A stretch of 64,000 nucleotides of DNA from Megaleporinus macrocephalus (GCA_021613375.1 CM038705.1:6597864-6661863), one strand, 5' to 3'. Numbered from the stretch's first letter, positions 10,939 through 23,477 are shown. Numbers and translations: made by a program. The notes: generated from the sequence alone by a model not told the origin.

Positions 10939-11454
10939 TATACTCTACTGGTTTACTCTAAGGTTCCAGCCTGTGAAAGTGATTTCGGCAGATTTCATTA
11001 CCTTTTCAATAAACAGTCAACGTGCATGACTGGTGTTAATCCTTAATCGAGACCTTAAGTTGGCTTCCCATTCACCAGCTTTCTAACTTAGTGTTCCGTT
11101 CCACCTTAAATACATCAGGGAACAGTTTAAAATGCTCAGAAAATGCATTCTATGCCACTTTTAACAATAAACTACTTTTGGAAACCAAGCGGAACAACAG
11201 CCATAGTTGTTAAAAGTGAAGCAGTTCATGGAATCCATGTAATAAAGCCTTGAAAGCGAAGATCAAGTATCATCCAGCTAATTTAGCTCCAGTATATTTT
11301 ACTGTTGTGACAACGAAGAGAACACCAGCAACAATCTCTCTCTCTCTCTCTCTCTGAAGACAGTTGCACCGAAAGAACCCACAGAGTGCAGGTCAGAACA
11401 TGAGCAAGAACGACAGGCATGCAGTCGATCCAATGATCAGATTCCTCTGTCAGA
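10939..11454. other. Spacer with a short CT run
   Basis: Non-repetitive apart from CT repeats at 11336-11356. No coding frame of note. It leads into the next minisatellite. Confidence 0.5.
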
Positions 11455-12598
11455 AACCACCTGGGATGCATAGTAATTACCCAGCACCTCCTTGAGAACC
11501 CTCTGCATACCATAGCAACATCTTAGCAACACCTTACCGACCACCTGGGGTATCATAACAATGGTTCCAAAACAGCTTTGCTGCCTAGGAGGCCTAAGAA
11601 TAACATAGCAACCACCTGGGAATACACTAGCACTTGTGACTATTCCATAGCAAAAGACATGGAATACCTTAGCAACCATCTGGGAATACAGTAGGACTTG
11701 CTACACAGTTCCAAATCACAAACCTAAGAATAACCTAGCAACCATCAGGCAATCAATTACTATTTGCTAGGCTGCTCCATAAAAGTAGCCTAGGAAAAAC
11801 ATAGCAGTCACTCGGAATTACACTAGCACTTGCTGGGCTGTTCCACAGCAAAAGCCTAGAAATCACTTAGCAACCACCTGGGAACACAACAGTACTTGCT
11901 AGGCTGCTCCATGGACAAAAAGGACTAAGAATATCTTAGCAACCACCACCGAAAACATTAGGACTTGCTAGGCTGCTCCATAGAACTAGCCTAGGAATAA
12001 TTTAGCATTCACTCGTAATTACACTAGCACTTGTGATTATTCCATAGCAAAAGACATGGAATACCTTAGCAACTATCTGGGAATACAATAGGACTTGCTA
12101 CGCTGTTCCAAAGCACAAACCTAGGAATAACAGCAAGCATCAAGCAATATACTAGTATTTGCTAGACCGCTCCATAAAAGTAGCCTAGGAAAAACATAGC
12201 AGTCACTCGCAATTACACTAGCACTTGTGACTATTCCATAGCAAAAGACATGGAATACCTTAGCAACTATCTGAGAATACAATAGGACTTGCTACGCTGT
12301 TCCAAAGCACAAACCTAGGAATAACAGCAAGCATCAAGCAATATACTAGTATTTGCTAGACCGCTCCAAAAAAGTAGCCTAGGAAAAACATAGCAGTCAC
12401 TCGGAATTACACTAGCACTTGCTGGGCTGTTCCACAGCAAAAGCCTAGAAATAACTTAGCAACCACCTGGGAATACAACTGTACTGGCTAGGCTTCTCCA
12501 TGGACGAAAATGACTAGGAATAACTTATCAATCATCTATGAATACACTAGCACTTGCTGGGCTGTTCCACAGAACTAGCCTAGAACTTGTGAGACTTC

Positions 12599-12972
12599 TA
12601 GGGGTGTAAGAAAATATCGAATATCGAGATATTATGTATGGTAATACTGTATCAATTCTAAAAAACAAAGTATCAATACACAGATTCCTGGTAGAATCAT
12701 CCTGTGTTGCATTTAAACCTCTGACCACTAGATGGCAGTGTTGTAATCTATTTTCAGCTCCACTCCAACATTAACAAGCAGCACAAGGGCGCAATGCTAT
12801 TGTAAGCTTTGATAAACCTGTTCATACTGTGGTGTGTTTTAATAGTAGGATTTGAAAAATCGCAATATATCACTTTGCTTGCAATATCGCAATATATTGT
12901 GATATATTGAATCGTGACGGCTGTATCACGATACGTATTGTATCGCCAGGTTCTTGCCAATACACAGCCCTA
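12599..12972. mobile_element. 374-bp hAT-type MITE with perfect 8-bp TSD
   Basis: Ends TAGGGGTGTA... and ...TACACAGCCCTA form short imperfect terminal inverted repeats. It is flanked by GAGACTTC at 12591-12598 and 12973-12980, a perfect 8-bp duplication as hAT transposases make. It has no coding capacity. Internally it has CAATATAT/ATATTG-rich segments near the right end and a full CTCF core match at 12725-12738. Copy 2 (28992-29365) has the same length and TSD with a handful of substitutions. A second genomic copy lies at 57076-57442. Confidence 0.9.
12725..12738 (+). promoter_or_regulatory. CTCF-like core motif inside the MITE
   Basis: CCACTAGATGGCAG fits every position of the CTCF core consensus CCASYAGRKGGCRS. 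It is kept in all three copies of the MITE in the window. Whether it is bound cannot be told from sequence. Confidence 0.5.
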
Positions 12973-13034
12973 GAGACTTCCATAGCAAAAGACTAGGAAA
13001 CCCTTGGCAATCATCTGGGAATAAACCAGGAAGA

Positions 13035-13687
13035 ATTCTACCCGTTAGCTTAGTATCGCAGTTAGAGCCTAGTACACAGGCTGGAGAAAGCCTGAGTGAA
13101 CAAAGTCAAAGTCGAAAGGTCAGAGCATGAGACTGGAGAGGATTAGTCTCGTTTAATCCATAAAAACGCCCAAATTACAGCAAGCCCGAGGCTGCACTGT
13201 ACACTCTTACTCACACGTTCTTTGAGACAGAGATCAACCGAACAACCCCGCTAAAAGGATCTGAGCCGCTCTCTGAAAAACACATTGCGGCGTCTCTGAT
13301 TCTCATCTTCCGCGAGGGGGACGGAGATAAAAGGCAACGAGAGCGCTCCGACGGGTTTTTGGCCCATTCACAGAGAGCCGTTCTCTCTTAGCTCCTGTCA
13401 GAACAGGCTACTGTCATGGCAGATTAGGTAAAGCCACTGGAGGCCTTCTCAACGCTGACGCGACCCGACATGGCTGTGCTGAGGAGATTTCTACATTTAT
13501 TTAAGGTGAAACCGTGTTGGGTTTGAGATTGCTTGGCACCGGTCGCTCGTGAAGGGGGAATAAAACAAATGTCAGCACCAAAACAAGCACGGAGCTGAAG
13601 GCTCCATTGGCCAGGGCCTACAGGACTGTGCCAGACTTGGTAGCCAAAGCGAAGCCCCAGGTGGGCCAGAAGACAGAACTTGTTATC
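13035..13687. other. Non-repetitive block between two arrays
   Basis: About 650 bp, higher in GC than the flanking arrays. Frames of 64-121 codons occur on both strands, but none resembles a known family, and the minus frame is changed by a one-base insertion near 29946 in copy 2. Possibly regulatory, or only the remains of an older repeat. Confidence 0.4.
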
Positions 13688-13918
13688 GGGGCTGGACAAA
13701 GAAATATAAAATGTATTTTGATACCAAATACAAAATACCCAGAAGAGGAAAACATGAGTAGTTTGCAAAGCTCCACGTCTAGAGATCATTCAGATAAATA
13801 AGGACTGAAACAGAACAAATCTATTTTAAACTCTTGCCTGCTGCTAGCATACAGATCACTAACACAAAGTATGGAAAAGGAATGGAAAGTAATCAAACAT
13901 ATACATTGGGTCTATGGA
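13688..13918. repeat. ~230-300-bp flanking repeat, copy a
   Basis: Begins GGGCTGGACAAAGAAATA, continues through TATTTTGATACCAAATACAA and CTTGCCTGCTGCTAGC, and ends TCAAACATATACATTGGGTC. The same order of motifs recurs at 16446-16740 and 33424-33690, so this repeat sits on both sides of the 51-bp array and once more beyond it. Copy 2 is at 30082-30312. Confidence 0.7.
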
Positions 13919-16010
13919 ACAAAAAGACTATGAAGCACAGGGGCACTAATGGGGTATTCTACCAATAATTCTATGACTCTAATGGGACAATTCTACCAAT
14001 AATTCTATGGCTCTAACAAATCTATGGAACTAATGGGACAATTCTACCAATAATTCTATGACTCTAACAAGTCTATGGCACTAATGGGGCAGTTCTACCA
14101 ATAATTCTATGACTCTAACAAGTCTATGGCACTAATGGGGTATTCGACCAATAAGTCTATGGCTCTAATGGGGCTATTCTACCAATAATTCTATGACTGT
14201 AACAAGTCTATGGCACTAATGGGGTATTCTACCAATAATTCTATGACTCTAACAACTCTCTATGGCAATAATGGGGTATTCTACCAATAAGTTTATGGCT
14301 CTAATGGGACAATTCTACCAATAATTCTATGGCTCTAACAAATCTATGGAACTAATGGGACAATTCTACCAATAATTCTATGGCTCTAACAAATCTATGG
14401 CACTAATGGGGCTATTCTACCAATAATTCTATGGCTCTAACAAATCTATGGCACTAATGGGGCTATTTTACCAATAATTCTATGGCTCTAACAAATCTAT
14501 GGCACTAATGGGGCTATTCTACCAATAATTCTATGACTCTAACAAGTCAATGGCACTAATGGGGTATTCTGCCAATAAGTCTATGGCTCTAATGGGGCAA
14601 TTATACCAATAATTCTATTGCTCCAACAGGTCTATGACAATAATGGGACTATTCTACCAATAATTCTATGGCTGTAACAGGTCTATGGCACTAATGGGGC
14701 AATTCTACCTATAATTCTATGACTCTAACAACTCCCTATGGCACTTACGGGGTATTCTACCTATAAGTCTATGGCTCCAATGGGGCAATTCTACCAATAA
14801 TTCTACGACTCTAACAAATCTATGGCATTAATGGGGCTATTCTACCAATAATTCTATGACTCTGACAGGTCTATAGCTCTAATGGGACAATTCTACCAAT
14901 AATTCTATGACTGTAACAAATCTATGGCTCTAATAGGGCAATTCCACCAATAATTCTATGACTCTAACAAATCTATGGCACTAATAGGGCAATTCTACCA
15001 ATAATTCTATGACACTAAAACTCTCTATGGCACTAATGAGGTATTCTACCAATAAGTCTATAGCACTAATGGGGCAATTCTACCATTAATTCTACGACTA
15101 ACAGGTCTATGGCACTAATGGGGAAATTCTACCAATAAATCTTTGACTCTAACAAGTCTATGGCACTAATGGGGTATTCTACCAATAAGTCTATGGCTCT
15201 AATGGGTCTATTCTACCAATAATTCTATGACTGTAACAAGTCTATGGCACTAATGGGGCAATTCTACCAATAATTCTATGACTCTAACAAGTCTATGGCA
15301 CTAATGGGGTATTCTACCAATAAGTCTATGGCTCCAATGGGGCAATTCTACCAATAATTCTATGGCTTTAACAATCTATGGCACTAATGGGGCTATTCTA
15401 CCAATTATTCTATGACTGTAACAAGTCTATGGCACTAATGGGGCAATTCTACAAATAATTCTATGACTCTAACAAGTCTATGGCACTAATGGGGTATTCT
15501 ACCAATAAGTCTATGGCTCTAATGGGGCAATTCTACCAATAATTCTATGGCTCTAACAGGTCTATGACAATAATGGGACTATTCTACCAATAATTGTATG
15601 GCTCTAACAGGTCTATGGCACTAATGGGGCAATTCTACCTATAATTCTATGACTCTAACAACTCTCTATGGCACTTACGGGGTATTTACCAACAAATCTA
15701 TGGCATTAATGGGGCTATTCTACCAATAATTATATGACTAACAGGTCTATGGCACTAATGGGGCTATTCTACCAATAATTATATGACTCTAACAGGTCTA
15801 TGGCACTAATGGGGCAATTCTACCAATAATTCTTTGACAATAATGGGGCTATTCTACGAATAATTCTATGACTGTAACAAGTCTATAGCACTAATAGGGC
15901 AATTCTACCAATAATTCTATGACAATAGTGGGACTATTCTACCAATAATTCTATGACTGTAACAAGTATATGGCACTAATGGGGCAATTCTGCCCAAAAG
16001 TCTTTGGCAC
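13912..16010. repeat. 51-bp tandem array
   Basis: About 40 copies of a 51-bp unit made of TCTATGGCACTAATGGGGCA, ATTCTACCAATAATTC and TATGACTCTAACAAG. Many units lack one internal segment, giving shorter forms. Unit boundaries degrade after about 15990 into the next region. The copy at 30304-32410 keeps the same order of variant units with few changes. Confidence 0.96.
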
Positions 16011-16445
16011 TAACAGGCCTATAATGATAACAAGTCTATGGCAAAAGCAAAGTTATGGCAATAACCAATCTATGGTGCCAGTAGGTAACAGTAATAATTG
16101 GTCATGTTGGTGCCATAGACTTCTTGGCACTATAGATATAATAGTGCCAAGAAGTCTATGGCACCAACATGTTTCAGGCAGCAACAGGTCTGATGGTAAA
16201 CGTGCTATGGCACTAACAGATCTATGATGCTAACAAGAATCTAAGGCTTATGAGAGCAAGGTGCTCGCAATTCTATGGCAAAAGCTAATTTACGACCATA
16301 ACCAGTCTATGGCGCTAGTAGTGATAAGTGGTCTATCAGCAGATCTATAGTGCTAAGAAGTTTACGGCACCAACAAGTTTCTGGCAGCAACAGGTCTGGT
16401 GGTAAACGGGTTTTGGCACCAACAGGTGTGCAAAAAGACTTATCA
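16010..16445. repeat. Degenerate continuation of the 51-bp array
   Basis: Scattered TCTATGGCACCAACA, AACAGGTCTATGG and CAGCAACAGGTCTG motifs without a constant period. Some copies are inverted, producing the hairpin at 16103-16171. Confidence 0.75.
16103..16171. other. 31-bp perfect inverted repeat, 7-nt loop
   Basis: Left arm 16103-16133 begins CATGTTGGTGCC; right arm 16141-16171 ends GGCACCAACATG. All 31 positions pair and the loop is AGATATA. The arms are inverted versions of the local TCTATGGCACCAACA motif. In copy 2 (32501-32569) position 32557 is C instead of T, leaving one mismatch. Confidence 0.9.
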
Positions 16446-16740
16446 AGGCTGGGCAAAAAAGAGACATACAATATATTTTGACACCAAATACAAAACTGCC
16501 AGGGAAGGAAAAGATGAGTACTTCACAAACCTCCACTTCACAAACCTCCACTTCACAAACCTCCACTTCTTCCAGTGATCATACAGTTGAAGAAAGACGA
16601 AAGACTGATAGATGTGAAAAAAGAGAGCAGGTAAGAGTTTAAAATAGATCAGAGCTTTTCCTGCACTAGCACGCTGTTCGCTAGCGCAAAGTCTGAGAAA
16701 AGGAATAATATGGGACGTTATCAAACATATAAAATTGGGT
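16446..16740. repeat. Flanking repeat, copy b (cut by the gap)
   Basis: Shares motifs and order with 13688-13918. It has a 15-bp segment, TTCACAAACCTCCAC, three times in tandem near 16530-16575, where the relative at 33424-33690 has one. It stops within the phrase TCAAACATATAAAATTGGGT at the N gap. The complete version is at 32845-33138. Confidence 0.75.
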
Positions 16741-17740
16741 NNNNNNNNNNNNNNNNNNNNNNNNNNNNNNNNNNNNNNNNNNNNNNNNNNNNNNNNNNNN
16801 NNNNNNNNNNNNNNNNNNNNNNNNNNNNNNNNNNNNNNNNNNNNNNNNNNNNNNNNNNNNNNNNNNNNNNNNNNNNNNNNNNNNNNNNNNNNNNNNNNNN
16901 NNNNNNNNNNNNNNNNNNNNNNNNNNNNNNNNNNNNNNNNNNNNNNNNNNNNNNNNNNNNNNNNNNNNNNNNNNNNNNNNNNNNNNNNNNNNNNNNNNNN
17001 NNNNNNNNNNNNNNNNNNNNNNNNNNNNNNNNNNNNNNNNNNNNNNNNNNNNNNNNNNNNNNNNNNNNNNNNNNNNNNNNNNNNNNNNNNNNNNNNNNNN
17101 NNNNNNNNNNNNNNNNNNNNNNNNNNNNNNNNNNNNNNNNNNNNNNNNNNNNNNNNNNNNNNNNNNNNNNNNNNNNNNNNNNNNNNNNNNNNNNNNNNNN
17201 NNNNNNNNNNNNNNNNNNNNNNNNNNNNNNNNNNNNNNNNNNNNNNNNNNNNNNNNNNNNNNNNNNNNNNNNNNNNNNNNNNNNNNNNNNNNNNNNNNNN
17301 NNNNNNNNNNNNNNNNNNNNNNNNNNNNNNNNNNNNNNNNNNNNNNNNNNNNNNNNNNNNNNNNNNNNNNNNNNNNNNNNNNNNNNNNNNNNNNNNNNNN
17401 NNNNNNNNNNNNNNNNNNNNNNNNNNNNNNNNNNNNNNNNNNNNNNNNNNNNNNNNNNNNNNNNNNNNNNNNNNNNNNNNNNNNNNNNNNNNNNNNNNNN
17501 NNNNNNNNNNNNNNNNNNNNNNNNNNNNNNNNNNNNNNNNNNNNNNNNNNNNNNNNNNNNNNNNNNNNNNNNNNNNNNNNNNNNNNNNNNNNNNNNNNNN
17601 NNNNNNNNNNNNNNNNNNNNNNNNNNNNNNNNNNNNNNNNNNNNNNNNNNNNNNNNNNNNNNNNNNNNNNNNNNNNNNNNNNNNNNNNNNNNNNNNNNNN
17701 NNNNNNNNNNNNNNNNNNNNNNNNNNNNNNNNNNNNNNNN
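16741..17740. other. Assembly gap, exactly 1000 N
   Basis: One thousand consecutive Ns. The round size suggests a placeholder for an unknown distance between scaffolded contigs. The near-identical blocks on either side suggest no sequence is actually missing. Open frames made of X across it have no meaning. Confidence 0.99.
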
Positions 17741-19283
17741 TTACTTGAGATGGTCATAGTTACCTGAGATGATCGTAGTTACCTGGATAATCGTAGTTAC
17801 TTGGGATGATTGCAATTACTTGAGATGGTCATAGTTACCTGAGATGATCGTAGTTACCTGGGATAATCGTAGTTACTTGGGATGATTGCAATTACTTGAG
17901 ATGGTCATAGTTACCTGAGATGATCGTAGTTACCTGGGATAATCGTAGTTACTTGGGATGATTGCAATTACTTGAGATGGTCATAGTTACCTGAGATGAT
18001 CGTAGTTACCTGGGATAATCGTAGTTACTTGGGATGATCGCAATTACTTGGGATGATCGTAGTTACCTGGGATAATCGTAGTTACTTGGGATGATCGCAA
18101 TTACTTGAGATGGTCATAGTTACTTGGGATGATCGTAGTTACTTGGGATGATCGCAATTACGTGAGATGGTCATAGTTACCTGAGATGATCGTAGTTACC
18201 TGGGATGATCGTAGTTACTTGGGATGATTGCAATTACTTGGGATGATCGCAATTACTGGAGATGGTCATAGTTACTTGGGATGATCATAGTTACTTGGGA
18301 TGATCGCAATTACGTGAGATGGTCATAGTTACCTGAGATGATCGTAGTTACTTGGGATGATCGCAATTACTTGAGATGGTCATAGTTACTTGGGATGATC
18401 GTAGTTACTTGGGATGATCGTAGTTACTTGGGATGATCGCAATTACTTGGGATGATCGTAGTTACTTGGGATGATCGTAGTTACTTGGGATGATCGCAAT
18501 TACTTGGGATGGTCATAGTTACTTGGGATGATCGTAGTTACTTGGGATGATCGTAGTTACTTGGGATGATCGCAATTACTTGAGATGGTCATAGTTACTT
18601 GGGACGATCGTAGTTACTTGGGATGATCGTAGTTACTTGGGATGATCGCAATTACTTGGGATGATCGTAATTACTTGGGATGATCGTAGTTACTTGGGAT
18701 GATCGCAATTACTTGAGATGGTCATAGTTACTTGGGATGATCGTAGTTACTTGGGATGATCGTAGTTACTTGGGATGATCGCAATTACTTGAGATGGTCA
18801 TAGTTACCTGGGATGATCGTAGTTACTTGGGATGATTGCAATTACTTGGGATGATCGCAATTACTGGAGATGGTCATAGTTACCTGGGATGATCGTAGTT
18901 ACTTGGGATGATCGCAATTACTTGAGATGGTCATAGTTACCTGGGATGATCGTAGTTACTTGGGATGATCGTAGTTACTTGGGATGATCACAATTACTTG
19001 AGATGGTCATAGTTACTTGGGATGATCGTAGTTACTTGGGATGATCGTAGTTACTTGGGATGATCGCAATTACTTGGGATGGTCATAGTTACCTGGGATG
19101 ATCGTAGTTACTTGGGATGATTGTAGTTACTTGGGATGATCGTAATTACTTGGGATGATCATAGTTACCTGGGATGATCGTAGTTACTTAAGATGATCGT
19201 AGTTACTTGGGATGATCGTAGTTACTTGAGATGGTCATAGTTACCTGGGATGATCGTAGTTACTTGGGATGGTCGCTGTAACT
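17741..19283. repeat. 19-bp minisatellite array, copy 2
   Basis: Same units and variant order as the right half of the array at 1-2907, beginning at the point that corresponds to about 1379, within the 76-bp blocks. Several single-base deletions seen in copy 1 are absent here. Confidence 0.96.
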
Positions 19284-19340
19284 GAAACGGTATGTTGCTG
19301 TAATGGAACCTGTAGGACTCTTATTGCTATAGTGTAGGTT

Positions 19341-19416
19341 GGCTCCCCTGGTTTGGAATCGAACCTTAGTCTACAGCATGGAGGGCAGAAAAGTAAGCCA
19401 CTGCACTATACCCACC
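19341..19416 (-). mobile_element. tRNA-like SINE head, copy 2
   Basis: Counterpart of 2969-3044, with the B box at plus-strand 19355-19365 unchanged. It differs by two substitutions, one near each end. Confidence 0.6.
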
Positions 19417-19621
19417 ACTCGTTCAGCCTTCAAATGTTTTTCAGAGCAACAGTTTGAGTGGACTGGCCTCACTAGAGACCTGCAGACACACCAACAGGCT
19501 GTAAAAAACAAACAAAAAAACAAAAGCCACAAAATACTGTGGGTTTAGCTTGATGGGACCTAAACGCAGGCCGTGTGTTTCAGCGTCCTGAGAATTTAAC
19601 TGGTGTAAGCGACATGCGGCC

Positions 19622-19654
<33 letters not shown>
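19622..19654. repeat. (GT)n microsatellite, copy 2
   Basis: GT run followed by a six-base G tract, one G longer than in copy 1. Confidence 0.9.
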
Positions 19655-19657
<3 letters not shown>

Positions 19658-20082
19658 GGGTGTCTCCGGGGAGAGCAGTGAGGTTTCTGCCAGTGCACAT
19701 TAAAGGCAGCAGACAGTCGCCACAGGAGGAGGCCAAACTCCATCCTCTACAAGGTCACAAACACGGAGCTGCTAATTCAGCTCCACAGTGGAACCGCCAC
19801 GCTTCCTCCTCCATCCGCGCACTCATTCAGATCACATTTCACCTCAGGACGCCTCCGAACACGCGCACACACGCAGAATGTAGGGCGTTTAATACCTCCG
19901 AAACTTTAATCAACGCTCATTACGAGCTCCGAGAGAGCCGACTTCATTAAAGCTTCATTAAAAGGAGCGAGAGTGTGCGCTTGTTTGTTTATGTGCATTT
20001 CCAGGACCTGAACATGTAGTAACACTATATAATGATCTTATTCATATAGAAAATATACAATAACCTGCTACTTAATTAGGCC

Positions 20083-20570
20083 TCACTGTATCTCCACTCA
20101 TATCAGCTCCACTGACCATATAGGAGCCTGACTGTAGTTCATCTGATTCTCTGTATACATTATTACCCTGTTCATCAATGATCAGGACCCCCACAGGACC
20201 ACCACAGAGCAGGTACTATTTGTGTGGTGGGTAATTCTCAGCACTGCCAGTGACACTGATGTGCTGGTATGAGTGGATCAGGCACAACAGTGCTGCTGGA
20301 GGCTTAAACACCTCAACATCACTGCTGGATAATATAATAATAATAGTCCACCAACCAAAACTATCCAGACAACAGCGTCACCAGTAAAGGACAAGAGGAC
20401 ACACACTGTGCAGCAGCAGATGAGCTACTGTCTCTGACTTTACATCTACAAGGTGGACCAGCAAGGCGCTAGTGTGTCTACCAGAGTGGACAGTGAGTGG
20501 ACACAGTGTTTAAACACTCCAGCAGCACTGCTGCGACTGATCCACTCACACCACATACTGGGCGTAGGTA
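20083..20570. mobile_element. Truncated palindromic element, copy 2
   Basis: Counterpart of 3710-4203. A nine-base stretch (ACACTTACA region) after GGAGC is reduced, and several SNPs occur, making this one of the more divergent segments between the two copies. Confidence 0.75.
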
Positions 20571-20583
20571 TGTGTACCTAAAG

Positions 20584-20585
<2 letters not shown>

Positions 20586-20652
<67 letters not shown>
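20586..20652. repeat. (TA)n microsatellite, copy 2
   Basis: Pure TA run of about 67 bp. Confidence 0.95.
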
Positions 20653-20655
<3 letters not shown>

Positions 20656-21111
20656 CATACAGCTCACCTCAAATGCGGGGCATTCATATGACTCTATGTC
20701 CTGACAAGGTATAAAAACAAGTGTGCATGAAGTGGAGATGAAGGTCTGTTCGACTACTGACCCCAATGGCACACACTACATTAACCCTATTAACCTCTAA
20801 CCACAACACACACACACACACACACACAGCTGCGGTAGGGCTCATTATGATTTCGGTGTGTTGGTGTGTGTAGCGTGTGCTCTGGGGCAGCTGTGTGTTT
20901 GAGAGGCAGATGTGTGTGAGTTTTCGCCCACGGCCCAAACAGCTTCTGAACCAACAACCTCGCCATTACCGAGCCATTAGCCCAATTACACCGCAGCACC
21001 AGGCTCTGAGTGAGCGCGGCCTTGTTTACCTGTTCACACGCTCAGCCTTCAGCTCCATTAGACCGCACTCATGCATTACAGGCCAGTGACTGCAGTGCTC
21101 CTCCTCCTGCA

Positions 21112-22626
21112 GTGACCTCATAACAACTTCATTATGATTCTATAAGAAACAACTTGATATGATACCTCAAATTTAAATCTCTGACCTCATAACAACTTCA
21201 TTATTATTCTTTAGGAATCTCAAATTTAAACCTCTGACCTCATAACAACTTCATTATGATTCTATAAGAAACAACTTGATATGATACCTCAAATTTAAAT
21301 CTCTGACCTCATAACAACTTCATTATTATTCTTTAGGAATCTCAAATTTAAATCTCTGACCTCATAACAACTTCATTATTATTCTTTAGGAATCTCAAAT
21401 TTAAATCTCTGACCTCATAACAACTTCATTATTATTCTTTTAAAATCTCAAATTCAAACCTCTGAACCCATAACAATTTCATTATTATTCTTTAAGAATC
21501 TCAAATTTAAACTTCTGAACTCAAAACAACTTCATTATTATTCTTTAGGAATCTCAAATTTAAACCTCTGACCTCATAACAACTTCATTATTATTCTTTT
21601 AAAATCTCAAATTTGAACCTCTGACCCCATAACAACTTCATTATTATTCTTTAGGAATCTCAAATTTAAACCTCTGACCTCATAACAACTTCATTTATTA
21701 TTCTTTAGGAATCTCAAATTTAAACCTCTGACCTCATAACAACTTCATTATTATTCTTTAGGAATCTCAAATTTAAACCTCTGAACTCTTAACAACTTCA
21801 TTATGATTCTTTAGGAATCTCAAATTTAAACCTCTGACCTCATAACAACTTCATTATTATTCTTTAAGAATCTCAAATTTAAATTTCTGAACTCAAAACA
21901 ACTTCATTATTATTCTTTTAAAATCTCGAATTTAAACCTCTGACCTCATAACAACTTCATTATTATTCTTTAAGAATCTCAAATTTAAACTTCTGAACTC
22001 ATAACAACTTCATTATTATTCTTTAAGAATCTCAAATTTAAACTTCTGAACTCAAAACAACTTCATTATTATTCTTTAGGAATCTCAAATTTAAACCTCT
22101 GACCTCATAACAACTTCATTATTATTCTTTTAATATCTCAAATTTAAACCTCTGAACTCTTAACAACTTCATTATTATTCTTTTAAAATCTCAAATTTAA
22201 ACCTCTGACCTCATAACAACTTCATTATTATTCTTTAGGAATCTCAAATTTAAACCTCTGACCTCATAACAACTTTATTATTATTTTTTAGGAATCTCAA
22301 ATTTAAACTTCTGAACTCAAAACAACTTCATTATTATTCTTTAAGAATCTTAAAGTTTAACCTCTAAACTTATTATTCTTTAAGAATCTCAAATTTAAAC
22401 CTCTGACCTCATAACAACTTCATTATTATTCTTTACAAAACAGCCAGGCATGATATCCCAATTTTAACCTGTGACCTCTTAACAACTTCATTATTATTCT
22501 TTATGAAATTATTTCACATGAAATCTTAAATTTAAACCTCTGACCTCATAACAACTTCATTATTATGCTTTATGAAATTATTTGACATGAAATCTCAAAT
22601 TTAAACCTCTGACCTCATAACAACTA
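21112..22626. repeat. 53-bp AT-rich tandem array, copy 2
   Basis: Same unit and the same alternating 70-bp forms at its left end as in 4750-6270. Differences are an extra T near 21695 and exchanged unit variants at about 21780-21870. Confidence 0.96.
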
Positions 22627-22695
22627 CAGAAACAAATACAGATATGTAAAGATTTTTGAATTAAAACCGCAACTAACACTTATTATATAGTAGCT

Positions 22696-22812
22696 TGTGA
22701 AGCTCAGATCCAGATGGTTGTGGGTTTAAATCCCACAACTGAGTAGGTGTACCTGGTTGTGCCTATGGGCAAAGCACTTAACCCCACACTGGACCAGGGT
22801 TAGGGTTAGGAG
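22696..22812 (+). mobile_element. tRNA-derived SINE fragment, copy 2
   Basis: Counterpart of 6340-6455, with the B-box-like GGTTTAAATCC at 22723-22733. Confidence 0.65.
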
Positions 22813-23285
22813 GACAGAAGACTAAAATATGGTGTCCAAGTTTTAACTAAGTTCTGTTTGAATTCTGTTTCAGTCATCACGTTCATCCACTCAGGAAAGG
22901 GGGCTACATTGGTGTAGTTACACATTTCCACCAAAGGGGTCTCCAAATCCCCAAGTAGCGGTCATTAATATAGTTAACGACTGGCCTGCATTAGCCTAAG
23001 GTCCTGGTTATAATTGATTCTAATGGATTCTAATGTTGTAAAATCAATACAGTTTGCCACCGACAGATCGAAGAACATTAACAGTCTGTTTCCATCTGTT
23101 CCTAAAAGCCTCTTCCAAACCATCACTAGCCCGGCTCTAGCATTAGCACATGCCTGCGTTAGCCCAAATATTCCAAACATCCTGCCCATCCCGCACGCCA
23201 CAGACCACAGTGGGGGGATAGCACACCCCGACGTCTCTGAAAATCACACACCCCCTCCATCATAAACCACACGCACTACCGCTCG

Positions 23286-23287
23286 GC

Positions 23288-23375
<88 letters not shown>

Positions 23376-23430
23376 CTACAGACCACAACCACTCAATAAC
23401 TGATGATAATCAAATACACTGAAAATTTGC

Positions 23431-23477
<47 letters not shown>

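Larger units (their letters stand above)
11455..13030. repeat. 67-70-bp 'TAGCAACCACCTGGGAATAC' minisatellite
   Basis: Degenerate units of about 67-70 bp built from TTAGCAACCACCTGGGAATA, ACTAGCACTTGCTAGGCTG and TTCCATAGCAAAAGCCTAGG. Two blocks of about 180 bp near 12020-12200 and 12200-12380 are nearly identical, so recent expansions occurred. A hAT MITE interrupts it at 12599-12972. The left edge resembles the 43-bp units at 58110-58680. Copy 2 is at 27850-29425. Confidence 0.9.
1379..16740. repeat. Copy 1 of ~15.4-kb duplicated block
   Basis: Every landmark from the 76-bp blocks of the 19-bp array to the sequence touching the N gap recurs in the same order and strand in 17741-33138, offset by about 16.36-16.40 kb. 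Differences are scattered SNPs, 1-2-base indels and microsatellite lengths. The copy ends exactly at the first N. This fits an unmerged overlap between two contigs better than a biological duplication. Confidence 0.95.

Noticed and set aside
13424..13789. 121-codon minus-strand frame as a gene
   Set aside because: Copy 2 has a one-base insertion that changes the frame; part of the frame lies in a repeat.
16681..17759. Three long frames made almost entirely of X
   Set aside because: They span the N gap and contain no real sequence.
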